Assembly (NCBI GenBank): GCA_020205615.1
Contig: CM035169.1
Span: 19,487,546 to 19,551,545 of the forward strand
Direction of reading: 5' to 3'
DNA from: Panax quinquefolius
Taxonomy: Eukaryota; Streptophyta; Magnoliopsida; Apiales; Araliaceae
DNA: 64,000 bases
Part shown: positions 12,050 through 25,210 of the stretch, in pieces
How positions within the stretch are numbered: the first letter of the stretch is position 1
How the letters are laid out: each line of letters begins with the position of its first letter
Notes under the pieces: model-generated
Database searches by the model: none
What the model saw: the letters and a program-made list of their open reading frames with translations, nothing else
Told to the model about the DNA's origin: nothing
Position numbers and translations under genes: made by a program

Positions 12050-14476
12050 AGTTCCATCTTCAACTCAAGAATCGAAAAGGAGATGGGTCCAGATTGGCAG
12101 CAGACGATTCTGCCTCGCCACGACTTCAAGAAAGCTCATAACTCTTGAGTATATCTTCATTATTTCTCCGCTGATCTCGTCTCGAAGTTCTGCACTCTTC
12201 AGATATTTGTTTGGCGGGCGTCGCTTGCTATTGGTAGAGGCCCAAGGTCCCAAGAGCCTCGAAGTTCTTGATTTCTCCTCAAGTTTGAGCCGCTTACCAT
12301 GTGATTTATTTTCTCGCCGCTTCCAACTTATGGATATCTTGTCAAGATCTTGCATCGCCTTTAGCTCTCGATCTTTTCCATCCTTCTCGCTTCCTCCGAA
12401 CCAAGTCAACGCTCATTTTCACGATCTCCTCGTGGTCAGGCTTTGTCGACTTTAATTCTTCCTCGAGACTTCACATCTCCTTTGGCTTGGGCTAACTCTT
12501 TTTGAAGACATTCACGTTGAAGTTTTCCTTCGCCTTGCATTTCAAGATTTGGCATTCTCCTTCCTCAAGATCTCTTCTTCCGCTTCAAACCGAGACCTCG
12601 GACGAAGACGTCCTAACATCCGTGATTGGCCTCCAGTATTTTCCAATACTATTTCACCGGCCACGATATACCAAGTATGCGTAGAAAAATTTAAATAAAG
12701 AAGATACTGCTTACCTTCGCCAAGTATTCATGCCTTCACTAAGTAGATCTCCATTCTAACTATTCCCCGAACCGATGATCAAGGCTTGCTTCACTTAACA
12801 AAGGTGTTCAACAATTGGAGTGGAAAATGAGCATCGAGCCGGGGCCACATTGCTTGGAGAGGCCACGGCTTCCCGATCAATCTCAGTGGTTTGTTCTCTT
12901 CGTGGGAAGGTGGAGGTTCTTCAGCGAAGAGGTGAGGGTCTACGTGTATGGTTTCGAGAAGGAGATCTGAAAAGGCGTCAGAATCAAGCAGGAACAGGGA
13001 GATGAACTCACGGATGAATGTTTCACGGCCTTTCTTTTTCGGGAAGGAGGGTGGGGGTTCGGTTGGTTCATTATCAAGAATGGGGTTTCGTGGATGTGGT
13101 CGGGAGGAATGACAACCAAGAAGTAGGGACTCAAGCTCTTCTATCAAAGGAGTTATTTGTTCTTATTTTCTTTACACGAAGGACTCTTCGCCCGACTCGT
13201 GCAAAGGAATATCGAGAAGGCTTCCTCACCGGATAGGTTCTTGAGGTTGGAGGATTGGGATTAGTTGAGAGGTTGTTTGGGGGGTTGCTTCTGTGGATCT
13301 GCTTGTGATCACTCTCGTGGTTTGTTTCGATCAAGTGATTTCGTCTTCGTCATGGATCTTTTCTTCTTACTGAGGTCCAAGGTTTTCTTCGGGAATATTG
13401 GGTTCGCTGCTTTGAGGTTCGGCTACTTGAAGGGAAGAAGTTGAGGATCCAGCAGAGGAGGGTTAACTCCGGGAAGATCCTTCTCACGGTGCTCTTCATT
13501 CACATCTCAAGATTTTCCGCCAAAAATCTTCCGTGTCTCTCACCTCCTGTGGGAGCTCTGCTTCGATCGTAGATACCTGCAAGAAACCACACATCGTAAC
13601 ATATATTACTTATACAAATTTCGTAAATTATATCACAGTAATTAATCAAAACTTACATTTATGGTCAGATAACCAAGCTTGTTTAGTCGAAGTGTAAACT
13701 CCATTCCTTTCGAGGAATTTTCCTCAAGAAGTCCGCCATCTTCCTCACCCGCTTCTTCGGATATATCTTCGAAGTCACAGAGACTGGGTCGAGAGGTGGT
13801 CCACCGGAAGAGAAGAAATCTCGTGTCCCTGTGATGAAAAACCACTTTCATGCCAACCTTTGTTGCTTCTGGAAGGAGTGTTCATCAAAGGTCTCCTCTC
13901 GAACCTAGTGTTGGGTCGAGGAGATTGCTTTTCAACACTTCGAGCTTCTGCTCGAGACCTACCCAGCAGAGAAGAAAGGTGAAGAAGATGTCAAGAGGGA
14001 GTAATCCCAAGTTCATTGTAAGTAAGCAATGAATGCCAAGATGTGGATGTAGGAGTCATACTAGTCAGGCAAGTGTTTCACTCCTATAAACCCCAAAAGG
14101 GTAATGATGAAAACACGAAGAGGAAGGCTAACTCCTTTTCCGTAAAGAGTGACCTCCATATTACAACCCAACCGTCTTCGGCCATGCCGATACATACGCC
14201 TCTTCGTGAGCAGGGCCCTTATTGCATAAGCATATCGTGAACTCGATAACGACTCGAAAGCACATATTCCGATTCAAGAATCAAGAACTGGAATGTTGGC
14301 ATTAGGAAATTGTTCCCCATCTTTGAAGAAATCGTAAGTAGAAGAGGTCGCAGGCGGTTTCCCCATAGTGATTTATCGAGGGTCGAATCTCAACCTCTGG
14401 TTAGAGTTCGGGCTGGGAGAAACGATGTTAATGGGAGTCAGACGAAGAGAGAGCTCGCCAGAGGTTTCACCACCAT
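12050..14476 (-). pseudogene. spliced antisense gene (aORF) of outer element, copy A
   Basis: The ATG at 14474-14476 (minus) lies about 105 bases below TATAAAAG (14581-14588). Intron 1 spans 13656-13577 (80 nt; GTAAGT...GCAG) and intron 2 spans 12714-12631 (84 nt; GTAAGC...GGAG). Both line up with introns in copy B. The protein order is a Ser/Pro-rich N-terminus, a hydrophobic block similar to the putative gypsy-type transposase family, a Pro/Ser-rich linker and a Lys/Glu-rich coiled coil (12065-12409). Frameshifts are frequent. Function unknown; antisense ORFs of this kind are known in Grande and Retand. Confidence 0.7.
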
Positions 14477-14580
14477 TGTTTCGATTTTGGGAAGTAGAAA
14501 GAAATTTGCGCAGAGAAGACAAAAGCTCTAAGGTTCAAATTTTGAATTAGCGTGTAAAACCGTGTAATCGGTAAAGTTTA

Positions 14581-14588
14581 CTTTTATA
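14581..14588 (-). promoter_or_regulatory. TATA box of antisense gene, copy A
   Basis: The minus strand reads TATAAAAG about 105 bases upstream of the antisense ATG. It is conserved in copy B at 49688-49696 although the flanks differ by indels. Confidence 0.6.
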
Positions 14589-14848
14589 ACGATAGGTTGC
14601 AGCCAGAATTAAGGGCGACATTTAATTCACCTGAATGATGATGAATGGGAAGGTTTCATCTGCTTTTAGACCTAAATATCTTCACTTTTCGTGGGCTTGC
14701 AGATCTATCGGGCTTCTACTGCACTGATGACAATTTGGGCTACAGTTTCACTGGATCTCTTATGATTTTTTATGTATGGTTACGTCCTCGGCTCTATATC
14801 GTTATATAGGCTTTCATTAAACACTGCTTAATATAAGACTAGGGGTAA

Positions 14849-15079
14849 TGTGGGCCATAATCCTTTTCTTTATCGGGTCGAATTATCGGCCCTCCTTGGA
14901 TCACATGTTATGCTAAGTCAGCCACGGATCTCGTCACTGGGTCATTTCTATTATTCGGGGCTTATCTCATATATCGCCCATTATACAAATTATCACTTAA
15001 TCCCAATTTCGACCAAGAATCATTATGCCAAACGACGTTTAACTATTAGTGTCCGCCATCACGTAACACGGCATTAATG
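14849..15079 (+). repeat. 3' LTR of copy A, truncated by the gap
   Basis: It starts TGTGGGCCATAATCC after the PPT-like AGACTAGGGGTAA (14836-14848). It aligns with 49968-50205 (B 3' LTR) and 30363-30600 (B 5' LTR) up to the N run. Confidence 0.8.
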
Positions 15080-15179
15080 NNNNNNNNNNNNNNNNNNNNN
15101 NNNNNNNNNNNNNNNNNNNNNNNNNNNNNNNNNNNNNNNNNNNNNNNNNNNNNNNNNNNNNNNNNNNNNNNNNNNNNNN
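15080..15179. other. assembly gap (100 N)
   Basis: Exactly 100 N, the usual placeholder for a gap of unknown length. It falls inside an LTR, which has close copies elsewhere in the window. Confidence 0.99.
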
Positions 15180-18100
15180 ATCTTGTCAGCTTATCCTTTG
15201 AAACCTTTTCACATAAAGTTGGAACCCACTTATCTTAACGTACTTAAGATTAGGAATCCTCCCATATCCGTAACTTTTATAAGTCAGAGGTGGGATTTAG
15301 AGGTTACCATTTTACGTAGATGTCACGGTATTTCTGAGACATACTTTAGAAGGATCTTTTGAATGTCATTAAAATCATTATGGACCGCATGGCTGTAAAT
15401 GCGAGTCGCGATTTTTTCATTCGGATACATGATCGATTATTGCGTGTCGAGGATATTGTCCATTATGAAAACCATTTGAGATGATCACAGAAATTTATTG
15501 CACAAGTATTTATTCACTTGATCTAATCGAAGAATCTTAAACTTTGTCAATTTGTTTCCTTACAGATTCTTTGAACCTTTGAATAATTCACAACTTGTAT
15601 TCTTCAAATACATTATATTCGATTCTTTGAATTGAGTCATCTCTCCTTTTCTTATATTAATTTGTTCAATATATAAAATTATTTTCCATATAAGTCAGTA
15701 TACAAAATTTATTAAGTAATATTTGGGTTCTATACAAAACATTATTATTATAAATAGAACAACAATTGTTGCCAATTATAATACCAAAGATTTCATTGTC
15801 CAATGATAAAATGGAAATAATATTTTATTGAGGCCGGAATCTGATACTGACTATTGACTTAATAGATTTGCGGGTAAGCGATGCTAAACTATAAGTTTTA
15901 CATATAATCTGACGTGACCTTTGCTTCATTTCCCCACCGTAGGATTACTTATATTTGTTTAGCTTTTTACTTCACTATTTGGTCCTTAAATAAATCTATA
16001 TTTATGATAGCAAGTCGATGTCCGATACCCAGTAGAACCTTGACTTAAAGAAAATTTTATTTTAAATCGTGAACAAAAGCTATTTATAGCAGAAACTTCA
16101 CTAAAGCTTCTTTGGTTTAGCCTCTGCGAGATGCTTCTTTGCGAGTTTCTTTCGATGTCGGGCTTATTGCGGTGGAAGCAGAGCTCCTTCTTTGCTCATG
16201 TCGAGTTTTATTCTTATCCTTTGTTTTACGCCTTTACATTTACCTTCTTTTGAATCATTTCTTCTTTTGAAGATCCTTTGTAGCCCCTACCGGTAAGACT
16301 TGATCTTTCTTGGTTGGAAAGTGACTCTCGACATTTTTCAACAAGTTAAGCCGTCCAGGTAGAGGTGATATCCCCAAGCTTGTTAAATATGAAAAATTCA
16401 CAACCGATTGTGAAAGGTCAGGGAGTGAGTGCAGATCAAATCTTGACTCGAGCTACTCCATCCGGCTGACAAAGCAGTTGTCTGGTTGATCGATCAAATT
16501 GATTATGTTAAGAACTTTTTATGCGTCTTTTATAGTGCCAATTGGTGAATTACAGATCGGAAGAGCTCCTTAGAATGTCGATATCTATCGGTCCTACTTT
16601 CCTCACCCTTGATTTACTTGTTAATAGGGGAATATAGTAGGAGCATCCCAGTAGTTTCATCTTGTGGCCTTTGAAGCTCGTTACTACGTGCGATCACGAG
16701 CATGATGCGTTCAGGCAATGTGCATCATCTTGCCACTTTCTAAAAGTAGCGATCTCTTCCCTCGGAGGCATTATACGCAACCATTACGGGGATAGGCGAT
16801 ATTAAGGACGTAAGATAGCTTTTTCGGTATGAGAACTATTCAAATTCCTTAACCAATCCAGATTTAATTCGGTTCGATTAATTTAGCATCTAATAAAGCT
16901 TTGCGTTGATAGTAATTTAGACATTGTAAAATTCTATAGATGAATTTGTAATTAACAACATTTTAACATACATTATTATTAATTACCAAAATAAATTGAA
17001 TCTTTGTTTTAAATTGGTATCTCCCCTTTTTTATTTAAAACTATTACCTCACTTATATAGTTAAGCAAAATCTCATTAAAGATTCTTTAGTGAGAATAAG
17101 GATCCCCATTTCAAATGTATACTAAGCCTTGTGGTGACCTGACAAACTATATATAAATAAATAGGTAGACAACTTTTGTCGATTACATATTATCTGACTC
17201 CTTATCTTTTGCCTCTTAGATTATTTTGATCAGTGGTGGCTGTTCAAGATCAAAATTATCGAAGTTAAATCCAGGCCTAGCGCTTCATATATTCAAAAGA
17301 AAAATATAATCCTTGTGGTGACCGCAACAAAACAATATTGTTGATTTTCTTTATAAGCGTCAGATATGATAAATTAACATCTTAAATACTTAATACTTGT
17401 CTTGTGGTGACCTGACAAACTTCGTATTAAATATTTAATACTACTATTAATTTTATCATCTTTAGAAAGCGACGTTCGATATTCAAATATCTTTGAGCAA
17501 CTTGGACTTAATATAAAAATTGAGGGGTTTTGTTATTAATTTGTCTCATCTTGTTTAAGCGCATTACTGCGTATATATATAAAATACGCGTCATATTAAT
17601 GAACATGCGAAGCGTGTTTGCATAATATATAATATATATAGTATAAGCATACGCTTGCGTATAGAATCTCTTATATTACTATAGGATTGATTATGGACTT
17701 TTATTACCAGATTTGGTTAACTAAAATGTGAGTGAACCAAAAATTGACGCTCCCAAAGGTGCGAAATAATATTTAAATATAACTATTACATTTAAACGGG
17801 GCTCTATTCTGACAAACGGGTCTTGCGCCTTCTTGTCCTTGATCTACAATTCTTCAAAATTAATTCTATTTATTCTATTACAAAACTATTTAAAATAAAT
17901 AGAAACCTAAATGATAGTGATCGAGGGAAATGCATAGGAGGAGATAGAATTTACATTAAGAAAAAATTAGAGAGGCGAGATCCAGATAGTGATAATAATA
18001 GCAAATTCCGTTCATTACATCCAACTAAAATAAAATCCGATCGCATTTAGTCGATGGTCGAATTAATCGATCTAATTTATTATAAATACAGCAGCGTATC

Positions 18101-18189
18101 GTGATAAATAACATTCATCTCTTGAATAATAAACATTTAATATATATATTGATATCATTTAATGGGCAAAATTAGTTAGTATAAAATCT

Positions 18190-18970
18190 AATTTTTGAAT
18201 CGAAAATAAACTCCTTTATTTTTAATCCATATTTAAATCAAAATAAAACTATTTTATTTTAATTTATCAATTTTGAATAAAATAAACTATTTTATTTTAA
18301 TCAAAATCTTAATCAAAATAAACTCTTTTATTTTAATTAATTATGAAATCAATTCCATGTAATAAAAAAAAAATCTTTAATTAAAATAAACTCTTTATTT
18401 TAATTAATTATAGAATCAATTAAAGCATAAAAAAATATTAAAGGAAAGCGCGGATTCTATTTCCTATTCATGGAAAATAAACTCTTTTATTTTTGAATAA
18501 TATGAAATTCTATTTATGCTATCTAAATAAACTCCTTTATTTAAGGAAAGCATGGATTTTCTTTCACCGCATTACATGAAATAAAGCTCTTTTATTTTGA
18601 ATAATATGAAATCTTATTTCATATCTAAAGCAAGCTCGCTTTATTTAAGGAAAGATGGATTCTTACTTATTCATAGAATAAACTCCTTTTATTTTAGGAA
18701 AAATAAAATCAAATTTCAAAACTCCAGAATTAAGTTATCATGGAATCACGTTAAAACTACAATTGGTTAGCATGAAATTCTAATTTTAAAATTAAAATAA
18801 ATCTTTTATTTTAATATTAAAATAAACCTTTTATTTTAAAATTAAAATAAACTTTTATTTTGAATTAAAATAATTATATATATATATAATATTCAATTTT
18901 AAAATTAAAATAAACTCTATATTTTTAATATTAAAATAAACCTTTATTTTAAAATTAAAATATAAATATT
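18190..18970. repeat. A/T-rich degenerate repeat cluster
   Basis: AAAATAAACTCTTTTATTTT-like blocks recur about every 30-60 bases. Each is itself nearly palindromic (AAATAAA...TTTATTT). No coding signal. Confidence 0.6.
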
Positions 18971-18989
18971 TTATTTTAATTATAAAATA

Positions 18990-19082
18990 ATTAAATATAT
19001 ATATATATATATATATATATTCATTATATATATACATATATATATATATAATTACGGAACACATATATATATATATATAAAA
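18990..19082. repeat. TA-rich microsatellite
   Basis: Runs of TA with ATAC interruptions. The minus-strand ORF spanning it (18855-19187) is a translation of the repeat. Confidence 0.9.
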
Positions 19083-21125
19083 ACGAAAGTTCCTGGGCAA
19101 AAAAATTTCACTTGTTGCTACATATGAAATCCAATATATATCGATTTTGTGCCGTTTTACTCCTTTTGTTGTAAGCTCCGTCATCAAAATAAAAAAAAAC
19201 GTGACATAAATCTAAATTTCCTGTACACTTTTGGTAACCACGGAAAAGTAACTTTTAGTTTACTTTTATATTTTTTTTTTTTTTTAATTAAATTTTATAC
19301 TGATAAATTATCTTGCAAATTAAATTGTTATAAACATGTATCAACATACATATCAAATCTAAACAATTAATAATTTGCGTAAAGGTTTGGCTCACGATCT
19401 GGCTTTATTGGGTTTGTAATATTATTAGAAATGATCAAATTAAAAAAATTGCGAGCGTGTAAAAATCGAGTTTAAAATTTTTACAAAGCATATCTGGGAT
19501 CACCTTTTATGCATAATTATTAATTAAGCGAAAGATAAAGAATAAAATAATACATTGAAGATCAAAACCTCAGTCTGAGTTCCTCAAATCCTTTCGCGTT
19601 GAAACTTGAATCCAAAAGGTTTGGTTCTTCGCTTTGATCGGCGTTATTTAAGTATGTTTGGCCTGGGGTGATCCGCAGGAAGAAGAAAATTGAAGAAGGG
19701 TGGTTGGCTAAAGCCTAGTTTTACTGTCTACTATAGAAAAAGCGTCTTTCAGTACAACTTGGAATTATTACGTCTTTTGTTAAAATCGACCAAATACTAC
19801 TTACATAATAAGACTCATCATTTATGATGTGGGCAACCACCTTAACAATTAAGGAATTGGGTTTATTTGAATTAATTAACTTAACACAATTAATTAAGCT
19901 CCACTAATCTTAATAGGGATAATTAATTAAACTTCTTTAAGCCAATTTTCCTTCTAATCAATTAGGAATAAATGGAAATACTTATATTAAATTAATTCCT
20001 AAACTATTTTAGAAATTAAAATAATAATAATTGTAATAATATTAATAAGACTCCTCTTATTAATTTATATTTAATATTTCTAAAATATTAAATAATAAAT
20101 ATTAAACTATTTAATTTGATACTATCACATGGAATTAAATTAAATATATATTTATATTATTACGATTATGCCATTTACTTCTTAAATAATTATTATTACT
20201 TTTATGGTGTGACCCTTTGGGTTCTCCGTATTAAGCCGGTTGTGAATAAATCAATTAGAATGAATTCTAATCTTATTTAAATAAATAAATTAAACAATTA
20301 ATTTATTTAAATAATATTTATTCTGATAGGGATAAGCCTCACTGCGATCAATGACTTTCCAGGATAATATAGATTTCAACATTAATCGGCTAAAAAGAAC
20401 GCTTTGAGTAAATAGTTCTGCAAATGCAATTCGATCCTTCATCTGATGTCGGAATTAAATATAAGACATGGAATTCTTGTCGAGTCTTATTTTATTTAAT
20501 TATATGTATTTACGACTCTTCGTCTGCAGCTATTTCAATAATGCAAATTAAAGCTCCTTTTCTAATTTCGTTACTGCGTAACCCGAGACTACTTGGGTTA
20601 TCGTTTATCGAATCGCATAGGACGTTCTCTTCTTTTATTAGAAGTGGTAGATTCTTTATTGATCAATACATTATCTCATATCTGACTTATTATACCCGAG
20701 CATCTGCTGATATATACACCAAGTGCTTGAATAAGTCAAGTATAACTAAGCCATTACTGAGATCTTATGATGATCTCGAGTCGAGGATCGGCATGCCTTC
20801 TTATCATTCTGAAATTCTGTTGACGAGCGAATAAAACTCGCATTTAGGTATTAAGCAATGGCGTTCGGTGAACTTATTCTCAATAAGCACTTTCATTACT
20901 TGCTTTAGTGTCTCCACACAAATGATCGTGAGATCAGATCAAATCCTAATCCAATGAAGCCAACAGCGTATGTACCATCTATCCGGATTTCTTCAATCCC
21001 CAATTTAGTAATCCAATGATTGGGAACTATTTTAGTTTTAAAACTTTAAAATTTAGATCTCGTTAGAATAATCGTCATCGTTATTCTAAAAGCATTGCTT
21101 AAAAGCTATGGGTTTATCGCGTATT

Positions 21126-21410
21126 TTAAAAGCAGGCGTCATGTGAATAATTAAAAGCCTTTAATAAATTAATACTTTTTATTAATAAATGAATAAGATT
21201 ATTCTGACACTCTTGGCAATGCGAATGAAGGTGAAGCCATCTATAAAGACACGACCAACAAAATAGGTGGCCACAAAGAGTGACAATTGGGTCTTGAGAT
21301 AAATCAAAACATATATTGCATTCGAAATCACCAGCATCATTGTTGCCATTATCAGCAAAAGACGGGCTTTGGGGCGGCCTGCTACTCGATTCCTCAATGT
21401 CGTTTTCCAT
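21126..21410 (-). pseudogene. truncated RMA-like RING-finger E3 ubiquitin ligase
   Basis: The minus-strand ORF encodes 94 residues. After an acidic, Ser/Pro-rich N-terminus comes a RING start with CNIC, a DPIVTLCGHLFCWSCLYRWL core and HLHSHCQEC. This closely follows RMA-family RING proteins, which are ER-anchored E3 ligases. In the family the sequence continues with a CPVC pair and later a C-terminal membrane anchor. Here it leaves the family pattern right after QEC (about 21203) and ends in unrelated AT-rich DNA after ~27 residues. The last zinc pair, linker and anchor are missing, against a usual length of about 230-250 residues. CQEC might act as a substitute pair but this is doubtful. The 5' part looks intact. 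Confidence 0.8.
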
Positions 21411-21436
21411 TTAGTGTATTACTAAAATTGATATTC

Positions 21437-22340
21437 CTGGTAGTGTTTTTATAGAGACCTGAGTTAGCGAATTCACTAGTCATTAATAATTAATTGCATA
21501 ACAAATTAACATTTTGCAAATACAAATGTTTATAAACCCGAAGATTACTAAAAAGACCAACTATATAAACAGACTAAAGATTTATGATTTCCACAAACGG
21601 CTGACAAAGATCTTTTGCTCCTATAAGCATTAATCACTTAACTAATCAATGTCTCCTGAGTTTCCACGGGAGCAAAATTAATAATTTATCCTAGATTTCA
21701 TGTCAAACAAAAGATTCTTTAAAGATTAACCTTTGGCATTATAAATTTATAATCACCAATCTCCAAAGAATTTAAAAGGCAAAAGTATACCAATATAAAA
21801 TTTAAGAAAATAGCAACCATAATACTTGAATATCTCGAATCTAGATTTTTTTTTCGTTTTTTTGGGAATTCTGTTAGGGGAACTGCGCGAGTACAACCAA
21901 AAAGAATAGAAGACAGGTAAAATACCAGAATCCTAGATTATTAATTTATTATTATATAACACGTTTTAACAGTAAAATCAACTCCATTCCATCAACTTAG
22001 TGGTAAGAATCTAATCCTCAATCAAACCCTAGACTATTATCATCTCTAGGTGATCGATCAAATCACGTAATCGACAATGTTAAAACGAAACAACATACAG
22101 CAAAGCTACGAATTTTGATGATATATTTGTCAAATTGAATCCAAAACATGAGGTAAAAATCAAAGGCAGATAAATAAAATATGTAGCCGAAATTATCCAA
22201 ATATATCCACAAAAAACGAAATAAAATTATTAACCTTACCTTATCTACGGATGAAAAAGGAAACGATGAAGAAGCAAATTGTCGAATAACCCCTAGCAAT
22301 ATTGACCAGTTGTTGGAGTGAGGAGAAGACCCTATCGAAG
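21437..22340 (-). other. 5' UTR exon and leader intron of RMA-like gene
   Basis: On the minus strand, GATAAG|GTAAGG at 22240/22239 is a strong donor after a pyrimidine-rich leader (22240-22340). Possible acceptors are CTCAG at 21459 and CCAG at 21437, shortly before the ATG at 21410. A leader intron is known in RMA genes. The AT-rich interval fits a plant intron. Inferred from splice signals only. Confidence 0.45.
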
Positions 22341-22349
22341 ATTCGAGGC

Positions 22350-24271
22350 TGTTTCCCCAATTTTCTAAATTTTACTTCGGGTAAGAATGATGTTTCGGAC
22401 CCCAGCCCATAGGCGGCGCTAAAAGCCCAATCAGAATATAATTTATTGAACTTTTAAACTTTAAAACTAATATAAATTTATTTAATTAAAATTAATATCA
22501 TGAAATACTTAAGAAATATGACTAAATATAAAATTATAAATTTAAATTAAAAAATAATATATATTGTAAAAATTTAAGTAGACTCTTTAATTGTCAATTT
22601 TATAAATAAATATCAGTGATAATCGTTGAGTCTGAGAATATATATAATCTGTGAGACCCCTTTATAATTCCAACAAATTTTATGTATTGATGTATTTTGT
22701 AATTCGGTTTAATTTTTTTTGCAATATGGTACTCTTTTAAGAATCATGCAGATATTTTGAATTCTGATTCTGAAATTTATTAATATACAAAATTGATAGA
22801 AATTATATAAATTCCCAATTATTAATATTTTTCCAAAAATATTACAATTAATATATATCTACTTTATTGATAATTAAAATATCAATGTAAATATTCGTAA
22901 TATATTTTATTTTCCCTCATTTAAAATAATTATCACAATTTAATGGATTATATTTCGCAACACTTCACGTGAATCACGAGTTTCAGTGGATTTAATTATG
23001 GATAGTGATCCATAGAAATAAACAGGCTCAACTTAGAGTCTCTATAAGATTCTTTTAATATATGTGCGTTTTTAAGCGTGTGTATGCAAAATTAAAAATA
23101 ATTAAAAATATTAACTATCTTATCGATTATACATAATACCAATTCACTCACATATAACTATATAAGAGTAGAGGAGTAAATCTGAGAGTTTTATTGGTAG
23201 AAGAAGAAAGACTTAAGAGTAGTATATGATAATAATAAATATGAATCAAAAAATTAGGTGGAGTAATGAGGGACAATTTAAGAAAAATAGTGATTAATTC
23301 TCTTAACAAAGTAATTAGAAATAACAAAAAAAGTCTAAAACGACATACATATAATATAATAATGGAGGGAGTAGCTCACACGTGATATTGTTGGCCTTTA
23401 AAAGGTTTGCTTAATATATTGAAAATAGTATACACAAATTATTAATCAAGAAAAGTGTGCTAAACAATCATTCTAGGAGTAATGTTACAGACTTACAGTA
23501 GCAATAGATTGTTATAAAAAATTTGATATAAAATAGTATTGTGTCATATTCTAATGAGTGGATTCGGTTATCATAAAATTACTTTAATGATAAGTTGATC
23601 AATTGACTAATACAGTGTTAACACGCAAAAAGAGATCACCTCTCGGTCAATTAACAATTCCCCTAATTAGTTGATGGTATATGAATGAGTCTGATAATTA
23701 TAACCAATCAATACTATACACATCATTTTGTATCCTATTTTTGAGAAGTGGTTAGTATGAAAGTCGAACTTTTGAATTGATTGATTAATCTGATATGTCG
23801 ATATGAGAGTGATATCTCTTTCATTAATATCGACGTTGTATTGGTCGATTAACAAATTCTACTGTGAAATTAATTTCATGATAATTGGATACCTATTTTA
23901 TATCCAATCTTTTCACCAAAACATTATTGTCATTTGAGTTCTTATATTCAACACTTGGTTTCGATTTAGTTTCATGTACAATATTTATTTTATAATTAGT
24001 TTTATACTCTACAAAAAATAAACAATTAATCTTCTTCTTTTTTTTGCCATGTATAGTTGGTGAACTGATTGTAAATGTGGATAGAAAACTGTTATAAATT
24101 GTGAAAAATTATAGTCAAATTATGATTCGACATATATCGATATATGAAATTTGATAAAACTAATATAAAATTAGCACACACGTATCACATACATCATAAA
24201 AATATTATCAATTAGATTTATCCGCATAACTTCGAAATCAAAAAGTGGACATGTAAAATCATTACACTATA
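22350..24271. other. AT-rich intergenic DNA, nothing supported
   Basis: No domain-bearing ORF, RNA gene or clear repeat boundary. Short open frames here (for example 23667-23855 minus) have no recognisable content. Confidence 0.5.
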
Positions 24272-25210
24272 TATCATTTTCAAGGGTTAAATACACATTT
24301 TCCCAACTCTCTACTAAACGTATAGGTTTACAAATACATCATTTAATTTGAATTTTTTACTGATTATTCATTTAACTATAATTTTTTACAAAATTAAAAT
24401 TTCCGTTTAAAATGTTAAAAGTTAACGGAAAATCTACATGGCAATGCTTATGTGTAATATAAGACCCATAGTGGATTTGTTTTTTAATAATAATAACAAA
24501 ATAACTTTAGTTTGAATTTTGTTGATTTTCAAACTTGACTTTTCTCTTTTTTAAATAACAAATAATTAAATTAATAAAATAAATATATTAATTAATAAAA
24601 ATAATTAAATTTTTTAATTTTTAAGTTTGAATTCTCTCTTTTTTAAATAACAAATAATTAGATTAATAAAAAAATATTAATTGAATAAATTAATAATAAA
24701 CTATATTAGTATATAATTTTTTTTTTATTAAAAAAACTGTGCATTTAAATATTTTTTTAAAAACTGCGTTTTTTAAAAAAATGCATTTTAAAAAATGCAT
24801 TTTTTATTTTATTTTATATAAAAAAACTGCATTTTTTTTTAAAAACTGTATTTTTATTTTATTTTATAAAAAAAGTAAGTTTTTTTTATTTTATTAAAAA
24901 AAACTGCGGTTTTATTTATTTTATAAAAAAAACACTTTTTAAAATTTTATTAAAATAATTATTTTTATTAAAAAAAACTGCGTTTTTTAATAACAAAAAT
25001 AATAATTATTATTTTATTAAAAAAAAAACTAAACAACGTTCTCTCTCTCTCTCGTTCTCCGTCGCGACAACATTGAGTTTGGTTTTTTTAAATAAAATAA
25101 ATATTTCTTAAATTAAATTAAATTAAATTAAATTATAAAATTTAAATTTTGTATAATTTTAAAATTAAAATTATAATAACAATTATTTGGATTTTAGATC
25201 TATCGAAACA

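Larger units (their letters stand above)
1..15079 (+). mobile_element. Tat-like Ty3/gypsy retrotransposon, copy A (5' part outside window)
   Basis: The window opens inside reverse transcriptase. RNase H, archaeal-type RNase H and integrase follow, all broken by frameshifts. A nested minus-strand LTR element (2199 to about 10912) interrupts integrase. A minisatellite zone, a spliced antisense gene, a PPT-like stretch and the start of a 3' LTR (14849) follow before the N gap. The order is collinear with copy B at 34355-50200, with small indels throughout. The second RNase H between RNase H and integrase, and an antisense ORF between pol and the 3' LTR, are known traits of the Tat lineage (Tat, Retand, Grande, Ogre relatives). 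Copy A has lost the 3' end of the nested LTR and the integrase C-terminus that B still has. Confidence 0.85.
15180..21196. other. AT-rich intergenic / decayed repeat DNA, no gene supported
   Basis: No ORF with a recognisable domain on either strand. It holds three copies of a CTTGTGGTGACCTGACAAAC-like block (17127, 17311, 17400) and A/T-rich degenerate repeats of the type AAATAAACTCTTTTATTTTAA (18190-18960). TA/ATAC microsatellites lie at 18870-19080. An LTR-like stretch (19830-21190) contains the phrase GTGTGACCCTTTGGGTTCTC. The 136-codon ORF at 20424-20834 has no recognisable domain. I suspect an old LTR element but cannot place its ends. Confidence 0.5.

Noticed and set aside
18855..19187. 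110-codon minus-strand ORF rich in Ile/Tyr
   Set aside because: It is a translation of the TA/ATAC microsatellite and has no protein-like composition.
20424..20834. 136-codon ORF as a host gene
   Set aside because: No recognisable domain, AT-rich codons, LTR-like context, and no splice or promoter signals.
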